Shown here: in pieces, positions 33,877 to 47,300 of the stretch
Layout: each line of letters begins with the position of its first letter
Numbering within the stretch: the stretch's first letter is position 1
Origin: Pithys albifrons albifrons
Lineage: Eukaryota; Chordata; Aves; Passeriformes; Thamnophilidae
DNA: 64,000 nt
Reading direction: 5' to 3'
Assembly: GCF_047495875.1 (NCBI RefSeq)
Contig: NC_092472.1
Span: 3,356,349 to 3,420,348 of the forward strand
Program-made: the position numbers and the translations under genes
Notes under the pieces: generated by a model
What the model was told of the DNA's origin: nothing
The model's input: only the letters and a program-made list of their open reading frames with translations
Database searches by the model: none

Positions 33877-34817
33877 AACATCTTTATTGATGATTTAGAT
33901 GAGGGGATTGAGTTAATCATCAGCAAATTTGCTGATGACACCAAGTTGGGATGGAGTGTCGACCTGCTGGAAGGCAAGAGGGCTCTGCAGAGGGATCTGG
34001 ATAGACTTGAGAGATGGGCTGATTCCAATGGGATGAAGTTCAATAAGGCCAAGTGCAGGTCCTGCCCTTTGGCCACAACAACCCCCTGCAGTGCTACAGA
34101 CTGGGGACAAAGTGGCTGGAGAGAAGGCAGGCAGAGGGACCTTGGAGTACTAATTGACAGGAAGCTCAACATGAGCCAACAGTGTGCCCAGGTGGCCAAG
34201 AAGGCCAATGGGATCCTGTCCTGTATCAAAAATAGCATGACCAGCAGGACCAGGGAAGTGACCCTTCCCCTGTACTCTGCATTGGTGAGGCCACACCTTG
34301 AGTGTTGTGTTCAGTTCTGGGCCCCTCAGTTCAGAAAGGATATTGAGGTGCTGAAGCGGGGCCAGAGAAGAGCAACAAGGCTGGTGAAGGGACTGGAGCA
34401 CAAGCCCTATGGGGAGAGGCTGAGGGAGCTGGTGTTGTTTAGCCTGGAGAAGAGGAGGCTCAGAGGTGACCTCAGCACTGTCTATAACTACCTGAAGGGA
34501 AGTTATAGCCAGGTGGGGGTTGGTCTCTTCTCCCAGGCACTCAGCAATAGGACAAGGGGGCACGATGGGCTCAAGCTCTGCCAGGGGAAATTGAAGTTGG
34601 AGATCAGAAAAAAATTCTTTCCAGAGAGAGTAATCAGGCATTGGAATGGGCTGCCCAGAGAGGGGGTGGATCCCTAGAGATTTTTAAACACAGATTGGCC
34701 GTGGCACTGAGTGCCATGATCTGGTAAAGGGACTGGAGTTGGACCAGGGGTTGGACTCGATGATCTTGGAGGTCTTTGCCAACCCAATTGATTCTATGAT
34801 TCTATGATTCTATGATC
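33877..34817 (+). mobile_element. CR1 LINE, 5'-truncated, young-looking
   Basis: This is the same CR1 subfamily as the element at 21.6-23.3 kb, in the opposite orientation. It spans the end of the reverse-transcriptase ORF ([19 protein letters not shown], then [20 protein letters not shown]) in a 243-codon open stretch and ends in three ATTCTATG terminal repeats. Close similarity to the other copy suggests both inserted relatively recently. Confidence 0.92.
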
Positions 34818-37620
34818 TTCAAAATTCTATACTGTGGAAATTCCTGTTTCTGAAAAGTCAAGAGTACAACACAATGAATGTTTCCCTGTCCCAGAATGGC
34901 CTGGTAGAATCTAATAACATAAATCAATTATATTTGAGAATGAAATGTTCCAGAAGAAGTGAAAGAGCAGACAATGACGGTAGCAGGCCTTTGGACATGA
35001 ACCTAGAAAAGAGAACATCTCAGGCAGAAACCCAGTTTGAGAAATCCAGAGTAGTTCACAAGGAGGATTCAAGGCAAAACCAGCATCCCTTGGGAGATAC
35101 TTCCTTTCATAAAACTTTTAAAGTCACATTTATTGAGCTAAAAGGCACTCTGAGCTGTGATAACACAGGAATGGAAGAAAATATATCGCCAAAGATAAAA
35201 AAACTTTAAATGTTCTCAGTTACTACTCAGAATTCCAGCTGTCTGTCCAAATGGTGTTTGTGCCTACCTAAATGTACATGACACTAACTCCAGAAAAGGT
35301 TTTTTGGGTAAATTCTTCGTAACTATTTCTGTTAATAATTACTGATTTGTCCAGTCCAAAGGAAATGTAAATAAATAAAACATTTGTAAGTGTAGTATAA
35401 AACTCGTATAGTTATTATTTCTAGTTTAGGCAACACAATTATTTATACCAGCTCTGTAAATACTGATTTTTTTTTTGAAGCACTTCTGAAATACCTTGAA
35501 AAGCAGCATCTCATCTGGGTTGTTACATTGGGTTTAGATGGTAAAAGGCAACATACCCTGCAAGTCACTTGGGTATTTTGGCAACTTTTTATGTAGCTGT
35601 TTGCTGTTTTGTTCACATTTCTTTAAGGAATTCAGTCTAAATTAAAAAGACAAAAAGTTCAAATATAATCGCATCTCTCTGTTTGGTACAATGATCTTCC
35701 AGTAAGCTTCGTATTTTCTAAACAGCAGTTATGAAGTTTTTGTTGTATTTTTAATTAACTACAGTTCCCAGGTCTGTGTGCAATTCTGACTGATTTGTAT
35801 TCTCTCTGTTTCCATAATATCCGGATCGCCACATCACACAGGAGAGCTCAAAGGCAACATGTTCATAAACTTAGCCAGTCCGAAGAAATATTATCAACTG
35901 ATGAAAGGCTTGAAGGAAATTAAATGTGAGGCAAGAGTGTTAAAAATGTATAGCTTAGGGAGAAAGAGATGAGAAAGTGAGATATAAGTCTACGAAAATC
36001 AAAAGTGTGCCAAGACTGAAGCAAGAAGCAGCAGAGGCACAGGGGTACCAAACTAAGCATGTGCACAAAATGACTTAGAGGAAGATGTAAACTGAATGCT
36101 AAGGAACTGTTGGGGTTTATTTACATATAGATCCCTTCAAGTCCAAACATAATCTCCATATAAAACACATTCTAAAATTGATTATAGCAGATTGTTTTTG
36201 GTGAACATTCTGGAGAGAAATAGATTCCACGAACGAGAACAATCTTCTTGACCTACTTGATCATTTGCCTCCTAATACTTTTCTTCTCACTACAAATAAC
36301 ATTAGAAAAGTATTAAGTTTACAGGGAAGCACCTAAAATTTAAGGAGAGCTGTAGTTACTAAAATAAATTAGCCAACATAATACCAAATTTCTAGGTTTA
36401 AATTTATCCAGCTGTAAAAAGAGAATAAAAGGTATGAATAAAAATAATGAAGTTTTATTTCTGCCTTAGAGTTGCAGTTTGCATTATATGTATTGAATGT
36501 ATCACTGTGAAATTATCATCATAGTGCAAAGGGAGTTTATGTGACCAACTTGTTTTTATCACCAGAAAGCATATATTTTTGAACAAATTTTTTTTTTATC
36601 AGACTGCATGTTTTTGACAAATAGCACATGGCTTTTGACTGTTCAGAAGTTGCCACAGTATCAGCATAACTGACAACAGTATTTCAGCCACGTGAAAAAC
36701 AAGAACACCCAGGGGAATTACTAAATAAATTGAATCATTAAAGCAAGTCACTTTTCCCAGGAACAGCTGTTAATATTTTAGAGATCAAAACCTGCTGAAG
36801 AAAACTGGAATCTTACCAAATCTGGTACTTAAAAAGAAAGAATGGGGTGAAGAAGATAATTTTAAAAAATTAAAAAAAATAGAGCATTTGAAGATTAAGA
36901 AACTGTGCAAAATGAGAAAGACTCCCTTGCAGCATCCTGAGGCAAGTACCAAAAAATGGGCCAATATTAGCATATGTATTCAGCACACTTCTGGAAGCAA
37001 GGAGATGTTTAGAAAGATTTGTGTGTAACACCTGCCTTTTGTACTAAGGAAAATAAAAGAAAAAAATGCAGGAAGGGTAACAGAGGACACCATTAAGCCG
37101 AGATGGAGGAGGCCAGCTGGACTGTTATGATTTAATTAAGGAGAGTTTTACTCAGTGGGATTCACACATGGGAGATTATTCCTATCAAATCTGACAGAAT
37201 TTTTCACAGTGGTATCATATCACAGAGGGAAACTGTGGACATAAAAATGATTTGACACTGTACTGCTCACTGTTAAATTAGAAAGTTAATGATTAGAGTA
37301 TATACAGCACGAAAAGCTTGCAAAAGGAAAGAACTGACTTTGAAATCTAATACATGAAATAAAAAGATAAAGTGTAGACCACATTCTAATTTAGTCAGCT
37401 TCATTAAATTACATGTATCAGCCTAATCCTAATATCTTTTTGTCAACAAAACATAGAGGTATAATACACCACTTCTAGCAAAACAAATTACCATCTTCTG
37501 CCTAAAAATGCAGAAGTTGTATATTATCTGTATGTGCCCAATTCTTTCTTTGATTCCAGTCTTGTCTTTCCTTCCTTTGAACTCGTTGCCAAGCTGCTTT
37601 ATCAGCTACATTATCTCCCA
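34818..37620. other. Gene-free AT-rich stretch
   Basis: A 111-codon plus-strand ORF at 34874-35209 has no recognisable domain. Nothing else is supported. Confidence 0.3.
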
Positions 37621-37624
37621 TAAT

Positions 37625-39660
37625 TCACAGCCACAGAATTACTGAGGTTAGAATGGACCCTCTGGAGACCATCAACACCACACATCCACTCCACCAACGC
37701 CCCAAATCCTGGCTAAGCTAAAGCAGGTTGCCCAGGCTCTCAGTCAATAGAGTCTTGAATTTATTCAGAAATGGAGCCTCTGCAATATCTCTACAGTTTC
37801 TCTGTAGGAATGTTACAGGAGTCAGCATTGAAACTGTTATTAAACTCAGGGAAACAACATCCACTGTTCTTCCCTCATCCAATGATCTAGCCATCTCACT
37901 GTAGAAATATATCAGGTTGACCAAACACAATTTTCCCTTCATAAAACCTGTTATGGGTTCACTGAGGTGGGCCTAGATTTGGGCTCTGAAGTTCGGACTA
38001 GGCCGAAGCTGTCAGCTGACTTGAGCTGGGCTGAGCTGACAGCTGACCTCTTCTAGCCAGTAATTTTGTATTCCATACCACATTATGGCATCATCTCCAG
38101 GGAAGTAGGAACCAGTGTGGGAGTGGTTAAGGCAGCCGCTTCTCAGCCCTCCTCTTGGGAGGCCGCACGATGCTGTCCCGGGGGGATGGAGAGGACCAGG
38201 CCCACCACTGGCTCACAGGGTATCTCAGGAAAGTGAAATGTGTTGTTCTGGGTCTCTCCTTTCTGCTTGAGTTTGTCTCCCTGGGTAATAAGTCTTTTCT
38301 TAAGTAATATGTAGTTAAGACAGTAGAATTTGTGTGTTCATTAAGAAGTTGAGGTGGGGAACTTGTTGTTGCAGACTTGTGTGAGTGTATATTTGTACTC
38401 TCTTCTAATTGTCTCTTCCTTTCTGTAAAAATATATGTAGTTTTAGTATAAATGTGGCTTGAAGTGTTTTTTCTTTCCCCTCTCTTTTCCTCCCTTTCCC
38501 TGGTGTTAAGAGGGAGGCTTTTCTCTCTGTGCTTGGGGGGGTGGGGGTGGGTGGGCAGTTGCTTATCTCAAACCAAGACAAAACCATACTTACTATTCCC
38601 AATAACCTTCTTGTCCTTCATATGTTTTAAAATGGTTTACAGGGTTCTTTACTCATCATCCTTCCAGTGACTGACATGAACCTGATGAGCTGTAGTACTG
38701 TAGGTCTTTCTTCTTACCAGTCTAGAAAATACTAATGATATTTGCCTTCTTCCAGTTCTCAGGAACCTCCTTCAGACACCATGACACTCCAAAGGTTGAG
38801 TGGCCTTGCAGTGACATCAGCCAGGTCACTCAGCACTCATGGATGTATCCCATCAGTACCATGGACTTACATATATCCTGTTTGCTTAAATGTTCCCTAG
38901 CCTGATCCTCCTCCTCTGAGGGTGAGTTTTTATTGCTCTACACTTTCTAACTGTTGTCAGAGACCTGGGACTCCTAAACACAAATTTTACTTATAAAGGC
39001 TGAGGCAAATAAGGCATCAAGTGCCTCTTTGACCTTTGTCACCATCTCCCTCGTACCATTCAGCAGTGGGTCCCCATTTTACTAATCTTTCTCTTGCTGT
39101 CAACCCACCTTTTACGTTCAACTCCAGCTGAGCTTTGGCTCTCCTAATATATCCTTGAATGCATGTCAAGCAACTTCTCTATATTCCTGTGGGGTCACTT
39201 GTCCCTTCTTTCACCTTCTGTGTTTTTTATATTTGAGTGGCGGCAAGATTTTTTTGATCATCCATGCAGGTTTTCTGCCACTCTCATCTGATTTTCTGGA
39301 CCTTGAGGTGGACCATTCTGGACCTTGAAGAAGGTAAAACTTTGAAATCTCCCGAACTCCTCTCCAGAACCATCTTCTTCATGGTTCTTACTTCAGCAAA
39401 TCCCAGAACAGGCCAAAGCTTACCCTGCTGAAACATAGGGGCTTCCATCTGCTCAGTTGTCCCTCCCAGAATCCTTGACTCCCTTGCATGGTCCCTAAAC
39501 CCAAGATTCCAAGTCACATTCCAGACCAGTTTTCCTTGTTTATAAGTACAAGGTCTAGCGAAGGTCTTCCTCTCCTTCATTCCTGAGTCACCTGTATTGG
39601 GAAGTTACCATTAGTGAACTCCAGAAACTTCCTGGCTTGCTTGTGTCCCACTCTGTTGCT
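37625..39660 (-). mobile_element. Old CR1 LINE, interrupted by a solo LTR
   Basis: Antisense CR1 3' and coding sequence (37625-37948) continues after the LTR with ATTCCCAATAACCTTCTTGT and further upstream CR1 ORF2 sequence to about 39660. Heavy decay makes it older than the copies at 22 and 34 kb. Its continuity across the LTR shows insertion order. Confidence 0.75.
37949..38580 (-). mobile_element. Solo LTR of an avian ERVL-like retrovirus
   Basis: A 632-bp element with TG and CA ends is flanked by an exact 5-bp target duplication AAACC (37944-37948 and 38581-38585). It interrupts an older CR1 whose sequence resumes on either side. The minus orientation begins TGTCTTGGTTTGAGA and contains TGTGGTATGGAATAC, both typical of avian ERVL-like LTRs. 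No internal viral sequence remains. The 5-bp duplication agrees with ERVL-type integration. Confidence 0.88.
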
Positions 39661-39667
39661 CTTTCAG

Positions 39668-40090
39668 CAAATACCACAGAATGGTTTGGTTGGAAGGGAC
39701 CACGAGCAGGGTAATTTTCTACTAGCCCAGATTACTCAGAGCACATCTGGCCTGGCCTTGAACACTTCCAGGGATAAGGAATCCACAGCCTCTCAGGTCA
39801 ACCTGTGCCAGTACCTGACCACCTCCACAGTGAAGAGTTTCTTCCTAATGCCTAATCTAAACCTACTTTGTTCAGTTCGAGGCCACTCCCCCTTGTTCTG
39901 TCACTCTAGACCCTTGTCCAAAGTCCCTCTTCAGGTCTTTTTTAGTCCCTTTAGGCACTGGAAGACGTTCTAAGGTCTCCTCAAACCTTCTCTTCTCCAG
40001 GCTGAAGAGCCCAAACTCTCTCAGTCTGTCTCCATAGGAGAGGTGCTCCAGCTCTAGGATCAACTTAGTGGCTCTCCATCAGAGTGAAGA
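39668..40090 (-). mobile_element. CR1 LINE fragment
   Basis: Antisense CR1 3' region (ACAGAATGGTTTGGTTGGAA, then GAGGCCACTCCCCCTTGTTC and CTCTTCTCCAGGCTGAAGAG). Separate from, but next to, the older CR1 on its left. Confidence 0.8.
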
Positions 40091-41154
40091 AAGTCTCTAA
40101 AAATCTGTGAACTTTTTCTGGCCACCATTCCTTATGTTGTAGTCAAGAGTGGTAACTGTCCCATCTGGAAGGAGAGGACATACAGTGGTGCATTACTACA
40201 CTGAGAAGACAGTAGTGGATAATTAAGTGGGCACTGCTTCATCAGTAAACACACAGTCAACAAACAGCCTTTGTACTGCTGTACCCTTACAGTGCTGCTG
40301 TATGGCCCACGCAGGATATCAGTCAGCAGCTCCCATTTATTTTTTATATGTGCAATATGTCAGGGCTTAACAGCCACCTTATGTTCAGCTGAATGCAAGG
40401 TCCTAACTATAACCTAAAAAAACTGGTAACTTTCTCATACAACCCTCTCATGGATATTAGCTGAGGCTGTAGTACCACCCAGAATAGCTTTAGAAGAAGT
40501 CCAGGCTTGTTGAAAATCTTTAGTGAATGCTCCTCAGATCCTTACTTGGCTAAGAGAAACAAAGTTTGGTGATTTTGGCCCCAGAATTGTACTTAGCTAA
40601 TACTGAACTTATTTGTGCAAGTCCAAAGTATTTCTAGATAAAAAAGTTTGCCAAGGCTGAAGCAGTCACTCTAGATACCATCAAAAAATAAAAAGAATGT
40701 TAAAGAATGACTCATTTATTTTACCAACACTAATGTTTACAGCAATGTAATCTGTTACAAAGATCACTTTAAAATAGCCTAATATTTGGAAGGAAATTAA
40801 ATGCAGGCTTTGACAGTTATCTGTCTGAAGATCAGAGCCAGGGCCACACATATTGATTCTCTGTAATAACATTCTGAGTTCAGTTTGCAGACTTTAAGAG
40901 CACTAAGTTTGGCAGCAAGAACACAAGACATTCATCTCTGCCAGACTGATGTTATGGTTATTTCATAGACAAAGAGAGAAAGAAGACAGGGAGCTCCATA
41001 CCAGGAAAATGTGGTAACAACAGAACTAAGTAATGCCTGGAAAGTTTAGTCCTGTATTTTCATATACATTGTGATACATTTTATAACCTGCTTGCTAGTG
41101 TAGCATTTAGCTATACACTTTGTAGGGTGCACGTGTGAAAGCTGCACCACTGAG

Positions 41155-41655
41155 CTGCATAATAGAATCTCCTAAATTGGAAGAGATTTGCAACAATCCC
41201 CAAGTCCAACTCCTGGCCCTGCACAGGACACTCCAACAATCCCACCCTGTCCCTAAGAGCATTGTCCAAACACTCCTAGAGCTCTGGCAGCCTTGGGGCT
41301 ATGCCCACTCCCCTGGGGAGCCTGTTCAGTGCCCAACCACACCCTGGTGGGAGAAGCCTTTTCTAATATCCAGCCTAACCCTCCCCTGCCACAGCTCCAG
41401 CTGTTCCCTAAGGTCCTATCCATGGTCACACAGAGCAGAGATTGGAGCTGCCCCCCGTGAGGAAGCTGCAGACCCTGGATAAGTCTGACCTCAGTCTCTT
41501 TTTCTCCAGCTGAACAAGCCAAGTGACCTCAGCCACTTCTCCTACGGCTTCCCCTCAAGGCCCTTCACCTTCTTTGTACCCTAACTAATAGCTTTGCATC
41601 TCTCTATTGACTTTAGATCTTTCCTTTATTGTGGCACCCAAAACCACCTTCATGA
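41155..41655 (-). mobile_element. CR1 LINE fragment
   Basis: Antisense CR1 3' region with CCAAGTCCAACTCCTGGCCC, CTGGGGAGCCTGTTCAGTGC and TTCTCCAGCTGAACAAGCC. Confidence 0.8.
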
Positions 41656-43600
41656 CTATATAACCAATATAATGTACATGTTGCACATATAACTTATATA
41701 ACCCCATCCCCGAGATGTAGCATTTGTTCTCTGCTCAGAAGTGAACAGCTCCTCACTGTTTCTGGATCCCCCCATTACTGCCCTTCATGGTACCCAAGCT
41801 GTGACATAAATAATGGAGTCAAAACAAGGCTGTGAAAAAACACACTTTGGTCTCTGACCACACCATCTTTCCTTGATTAACCCATTTCCCCCCTGCCCCC
41901 CAGAATCTCATTTACCTGGTAGCCCCCATACTGCTCTCTAACACAGCCAGAGCTTAGAATAATAGCAGGGAAAACTTTCCACTTACCCAATATGTCTTGA
42001 TGTGTCAGTTGGCCACCTATAATATCTATAAAGCCACCTCTTTATTTTCCTTGACTTAAGAAACCTTGTGTGCCTTTGTGCATGTCTGAGGAGTACCTAC
42101 CTTTCTTACAGCTAGTTATTTATGCACAGAGACTGAGTTTGTGCTGACTGTTGCCTCAGAAAGCAGACAAGGACAACCTAAATGTAGGCTTCAGTGAGCT
42201 GAAATTAACATTCAACTCTTTCAGTTCTTAAACTTAATTGAACTACAGTGAAGCATCAAGAGGAAGGTGTTGGCTTCTTTAAGTAAGAACAAAATGCCCT
42301 TAAGCAGCAAAACGATGCAGAGTGAAGGAAGCATGAGCAGAACAGAATGATTCACACATGAGAGACACTGGGAACTGTGCAGTAAAAGGTGCTTATTGTG
42401 CACAGGAGCATCCAATTACATGGGCACCACTGGGCCTGGTTTACCCCACTGTTCTGTCAGCCTGGATTACATGGAGCTGAAATGACAGAAAATGTATAGG
42501 GAGATCCCAGACTGCTCTGACACAGAGATGGCATAGAAAGGAGAGGTTTGCATCATGAGAAGTGGTTACTCAGTAAGTTTTTGATTCTTTGAATAAAGGT
42601 ACAACTCCTAATACATCTTCTGCTGGTAATGATGCTGATTGGGCTCTTGACAGAATGGTAAATCAAGTACAGCTTCTTCAAGAGTTAAACTCATTAAAAT
42701 CTCCATGGTTTATAGCAAGACAGCTTTGAAAAAGCCTATGTGAGTTAAGCCTGCACTGCTCATAATCCGTGTCAATTCCCATGTTTGCTATAGTGAGCAA
42801 CATCTATTTTTGGAGAAGATAAACAAGTATCTATGATCTCTTACTGCTCTTTCCCTTCATCTGGTTGTTCACCTGTCATCCACAACTTCAATCTCCTATC
42901 AGAAACCCCCTGTCACTGACATTACTGGCCTGGTTTTTATGTTCCTTCACCCAAAAGGGAGATGTGGTTTTATAAACAAAAGCTGGGGTCTGTGCCCTAA
43001 ATACACTTCTGTTCTGCTAATGATATTTAGCAGATCTGGGAGAATTTGTCTTTTGGTGACATGACTTCCTGTTTTCCAAATTAATTTTGTTCTTCAAATC
43101 CAGTCCATTCCTGATTCAAAAAAACAATCTCTTTTTTCATTTACTTCTCAACCTACAGTGTGTCTGTTAACCCTGTGCTAAAATTCCTCTGTTCCTCTTC
43201 CAGAAACCCTTTCTGAATCTTTGTGCCTGGCCCCATCTTCCTTTTCTCCAGTGTACTTTCTTTTCTCAGTACCATGTAGGTCAACAATCACCTTTTAATG
43301 ACCTTTTCCTCCAAGTCTGACTTTTTCTTTCTCCTCTTTTCAGACTGACACTTAACTTTTATGTACTTGAGTTTGCAGATAAATTACAAAAAGCAACCTG
43401 GTCCTAACGTAGAAATACAGATTAAATCACCATAATGTTAATAAATAACTGACTCTAAAACAATAAATCAGTGTTCAAACTATGTTTCACTGTCAATCTG
43501 GGTTGACATTTCACATGTACTGAGTCTGTCATTCATCTGACTCCACAAAACTGTTTTCTAGCTCTTTATGTTCTACTACCATGCACATAAAACCTTAGAT
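41656..43600. other. Gene-free stretch
   Basis: No gene, RNA or clear repeat recognised. Confidence 0.3.
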
Positions 43601-44320
43601 GATGCCAAACTGGGGCAAGGGAAAAGGGAAGCTCTTTGGAATTCAGAAGAACCTTGTCAGTTTGGGAAGGAGAATCTGAAATAAGACAAAATTTCATAAT
43701 GACAGATTCAAAAAGGTACAATCAGGAAGGGCAGAACAAATAGAGCAAAATGAGGAATTAAATGAGTGAGTATTGCAGAAAACACCTGGGGTTATAACAG
43801 TTCACAGGCCATAAAATGACACTTTAAAAGATCCTAGAAAATCTCATTCTGGAGTATATTATCAGAAGTGTTGTGGATAAGACAAGGGAGGTAATTATTC
43901 TGCTCTACTTGTTACTAGTGAGAGCTTGGTTCCTGCTGTGGGCACTACATTTAAAGATGGAAGAACATAAAGAATATCCAACAGAGAGCAAGAAAGATAA
44001 GGTTTTTCCAAAATCACAGTCTTGAAGAATAAATCAGACAAGTAAGGAGGTTAAGGGAAGGTAAGAAGAGTGTTCCAGTAGATGAAATGTTATTACAGTG
44101 AAGGCACTGATCAATGTTCTCTGGAGGAGGGCAAGTAAGCTGCTTAATTTGCAGCAAAGAGGATTCACATTACACATGAGAAACACTTGCCATTATAAGG
44201 GCAGTTAAGCTCTGGAACAGGCTGACTGGAGGGTTAGTAGGATCCCTTCAATGAGGAATTTTAAGAACAATTTTGAATGATGTGGCAGAGCCAGGAGCTG
44301 CATGTATTTGGAGTTTCAAG
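43600..44320 (+). mobile_element. Decayed CR1-like LINE fragment
   Basis: Weak sense-strand CR1 similarity: a GATGATGCCAAACTGGGG segment, GGGCACTACATTTAAAGATG and GCAGTTAAGCTCTGGAACAG occur in CR1 order. Highly diverged, boundaries approximate. Confidence 0.5.
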
Positions 44321-47300
44321 TGAGGTAGAAGTCCATTTGGTCATCTTTGGTGTCATTTGACTGCTGTAACTGCTCATACTCTATATATAATCTCCTGGAC
44401 CAGGCAGTGTCTCTGACCTCACACTGAATCACCATCTCTATTGCAGAGTTAACAGGAATTCCTGGGAGAGGGTTTCTAAGTGTTTAGTAAACTATACTGA
44501 GTTTATTCCACCCATCTTTAGGTTAATTTCCTATTTACACACATGCTGACAAGGATCATTAGCAGCACCATTTGATGACAGCATTTCATTAGCAATCAGA
44601 AAAGCATATGAGAATAAATTATTACAGGACAGATCCTGACAGAGCAATCTGTGATTGTCACCATGTTGGTACAGGATTTTTGACACCAGACTTCACAAAA
44701 TTCTAAAATTCAAAAATTCATGTGTTAACTAAAACCCACAGAGTACACCACACCTATGTTTTGAAGTGCAATGTTTTCACATTTGCAAGTTTTGGTATAT
44801 TGATTTTTATCTGTAAAGCTTAGTTGTTTGTGTCTTCTTTCCCTTGGAAATCCTCTTTCTCCCCATGTGACACTAAGTGAATTTCCTAGTTCCTGAGCTG
44901 CTTTGACACACAACAACCTTTTCAAATGGCAGGGAACCATTAGCCTGATATTTTCTTTTGGTGACCTGCATGTTGAATTCACCTCCTTTCTAGAGATGAC
45001 AAAACACAATATTAGTCTCTCAGCATATAGTGTGGTTAGTGGGTTTTATTACTCTGAGCTTAGGAGCTTTAGATTTTGAAGAGGAATAAAGAATTTTTAA
45101 GGACATAACATTTACTGGATTTTTATATTTAAAATAACTAATAGAAGTGTCCAGTTGTTCAAGGTAAGTGCTCTAATTAAATTTAAATCATCAGATAAAT
45201 AACTTTCTTATACTGATCTGTGAGAATGACTTAAATTTTCATCATCTTTCACTTATCCATTTGTGGGACTTTTGTGTCATGCCAGGAAGAAACAAAGTTT
45301 TTAGAATTTCAAAATACATTATATGTTTTGTTTCCTAAGGATTAATAACTGCTTGAAAAACTCCTTTCACAACCCTAGTTCTCACTTTTGTGCATTTCAG
45401 GTCCCTTGCTTTAAAAGCCAATCAGTGATGCACAAAGTGAGGTGAGAGACCTGTACTTCCAACTAACACATGATCCAGCAACCACAAGACAGAAGTTGGG
45501 AGATAATGGGCAAGGAATAATATCTGCCAAATATTATTACACCAGGATGGAGATGCAAGAAGAGATTGTTAATGCAGACTTAATAAGACAGCTGTTTATC
45601 GTAAGACAGATCTATCAGGAAAAAAAATTTTAAAAGACCAAAATTCTAAGAATTACAAAGTGAAGCAGACTGCACAAGCTGCATAAAACACCCCAAAATA
45701 ATAGGCTGGCCCAAACATAAGTCAGCTCAATTGCTGCAGCAAACAGTGACTGAGTGGCTCACAAGTTCATATATATATTGAATTCCATTGTTTTAAACTT
45801 GTGAAAAGAAGTCTGTGCCATCAGGTTCTCCCAGGGAGACTTCACATATCCAGTAGGAGCAAAGAAAAGTGCTTTTCCCTTCCACTGTAACAAAACCAAT
45901 AAAGCCCATCTTGATAGCACAAAATTCACCAGTAAGTACAAGGTGTATTTAAACAGTTTCATGGTTCCCTGAGGGTCTAGGCAGGAAAGGATTCCTTTTA
46001 AATGATGGACTAGCCACTTAGCCAACTGCCAGCCTCTTGATTACATCAACAACCAATCTCCGATCCCAGAGTTATTTGCTTTCGCTTAGTATTTGAAGTT
46101 ATTAATGCAGAGAAAACAGCAGCAGCATGTCAGGAATAACAGTGGGACAAGTTGCAATGTGTGCTCTTTACTGTCTCCCATAATAATAGAACCAAGTTCC
46201 AGTGTATTTCCATGATAAGGCTGAAAACAGACACAGAAATCTGCACAGGCCACACTGGATCTACCTCGTGAGTCCTGGGAAGGTCAGACTGGAACACTAA
46301 GCTCCAGGAGTTGGAATTGTTCAGAGAATCCAAAAGTGCACCACTAGCCTGGTGACAGAAGATTAAAAGTAAAGGGAGTAGAAAACATTTTACAGTATTT
46401 GTTGTCTTTTTCTACCCGTACTTTCATGTCATGTTCACCATAATTTAGATTTTAAGCCAAAGCAGTCATTTTGCATCCTGTTCCCAAGTTGTACAACAGG
46501 TTATGGAGATGGTGATGGCACAGGAATATAAGCAAAAGGAATGTAACTTTTTTTTTCCATTGAGTCAGCAACATGCAGCTGGTGTAAACTACTTGTGTTT
46601 GTTCTATGCCTTTAATCTGTCTGCAATCTGTAGAAGAATACATCCCTAGAGTCTTTACTAGACCTTGAATTCTAGCAGCTGTCACTTTAAATTTATTTCT
46701 TCCTTTGTCTGGGAGCTATTTTAGTCAAATGCAAGCACATGTGCTCTGAGCAAGGCTCCCAAGAGTAGCCACCATGACAGGTACACCCCTATGTGTCTGG
46801 GTTATCTTCTTTCAACAGGCTTGAAGATGGTGGCAAATATTTCTCCTTTCAGTGTATTTTTCATTAATCCATGGCTGTTGCAGTGTTTCTTTTCCCCACT
46901 GCTTCCCAAATCATCTCCTATGGCATGAAGCATTGGGTACAGCAGCTTAGTAGAGTTGAAGGTGCTACTGGACTCACAGGTGCCAAAAGATCCTGGAGAA
47001 GGAGTAGCATAATGACCTGTGTTACAGATCAGGCCTATTACAGCTCTTCTCCACTGTGATCTTTCATGTCTGCATCTCTTGAAGTCCAGGCTGTTCAGTC
47101 AGCAACTGCTTTGCAATCATGAGAAAAAATTACCTGAGGCTCAGGAGTTGCATTTCCTAATTCCTGGGGCTTTTGTTGCTCCCTGAATCCTTAGACCCAC
47201 TTCAACAGCACTGCCTCTTTCTGTGTCTGTTTGTCCTATGTTATCAGTTGGTGACCCCTAGAAAATCCTGAACTTCATTCCATTAGTCTTCCTTTCACCT

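Noticed and set aside
33946..34677. 243-codon ORF as a host gene
   Set aside because: It is the C-terminal part of a CR1 reverse transcriptase in a 5'-truncated element.
44561..44586. RE1/NRSF-like site (AGCAGCACC ... GACAGC), which HS5-1 carries in mammals
   Set aside because: The half-sites are imperfect and their spacing fits neither the canonical nor the usual expanded form. Too weak to annotate.
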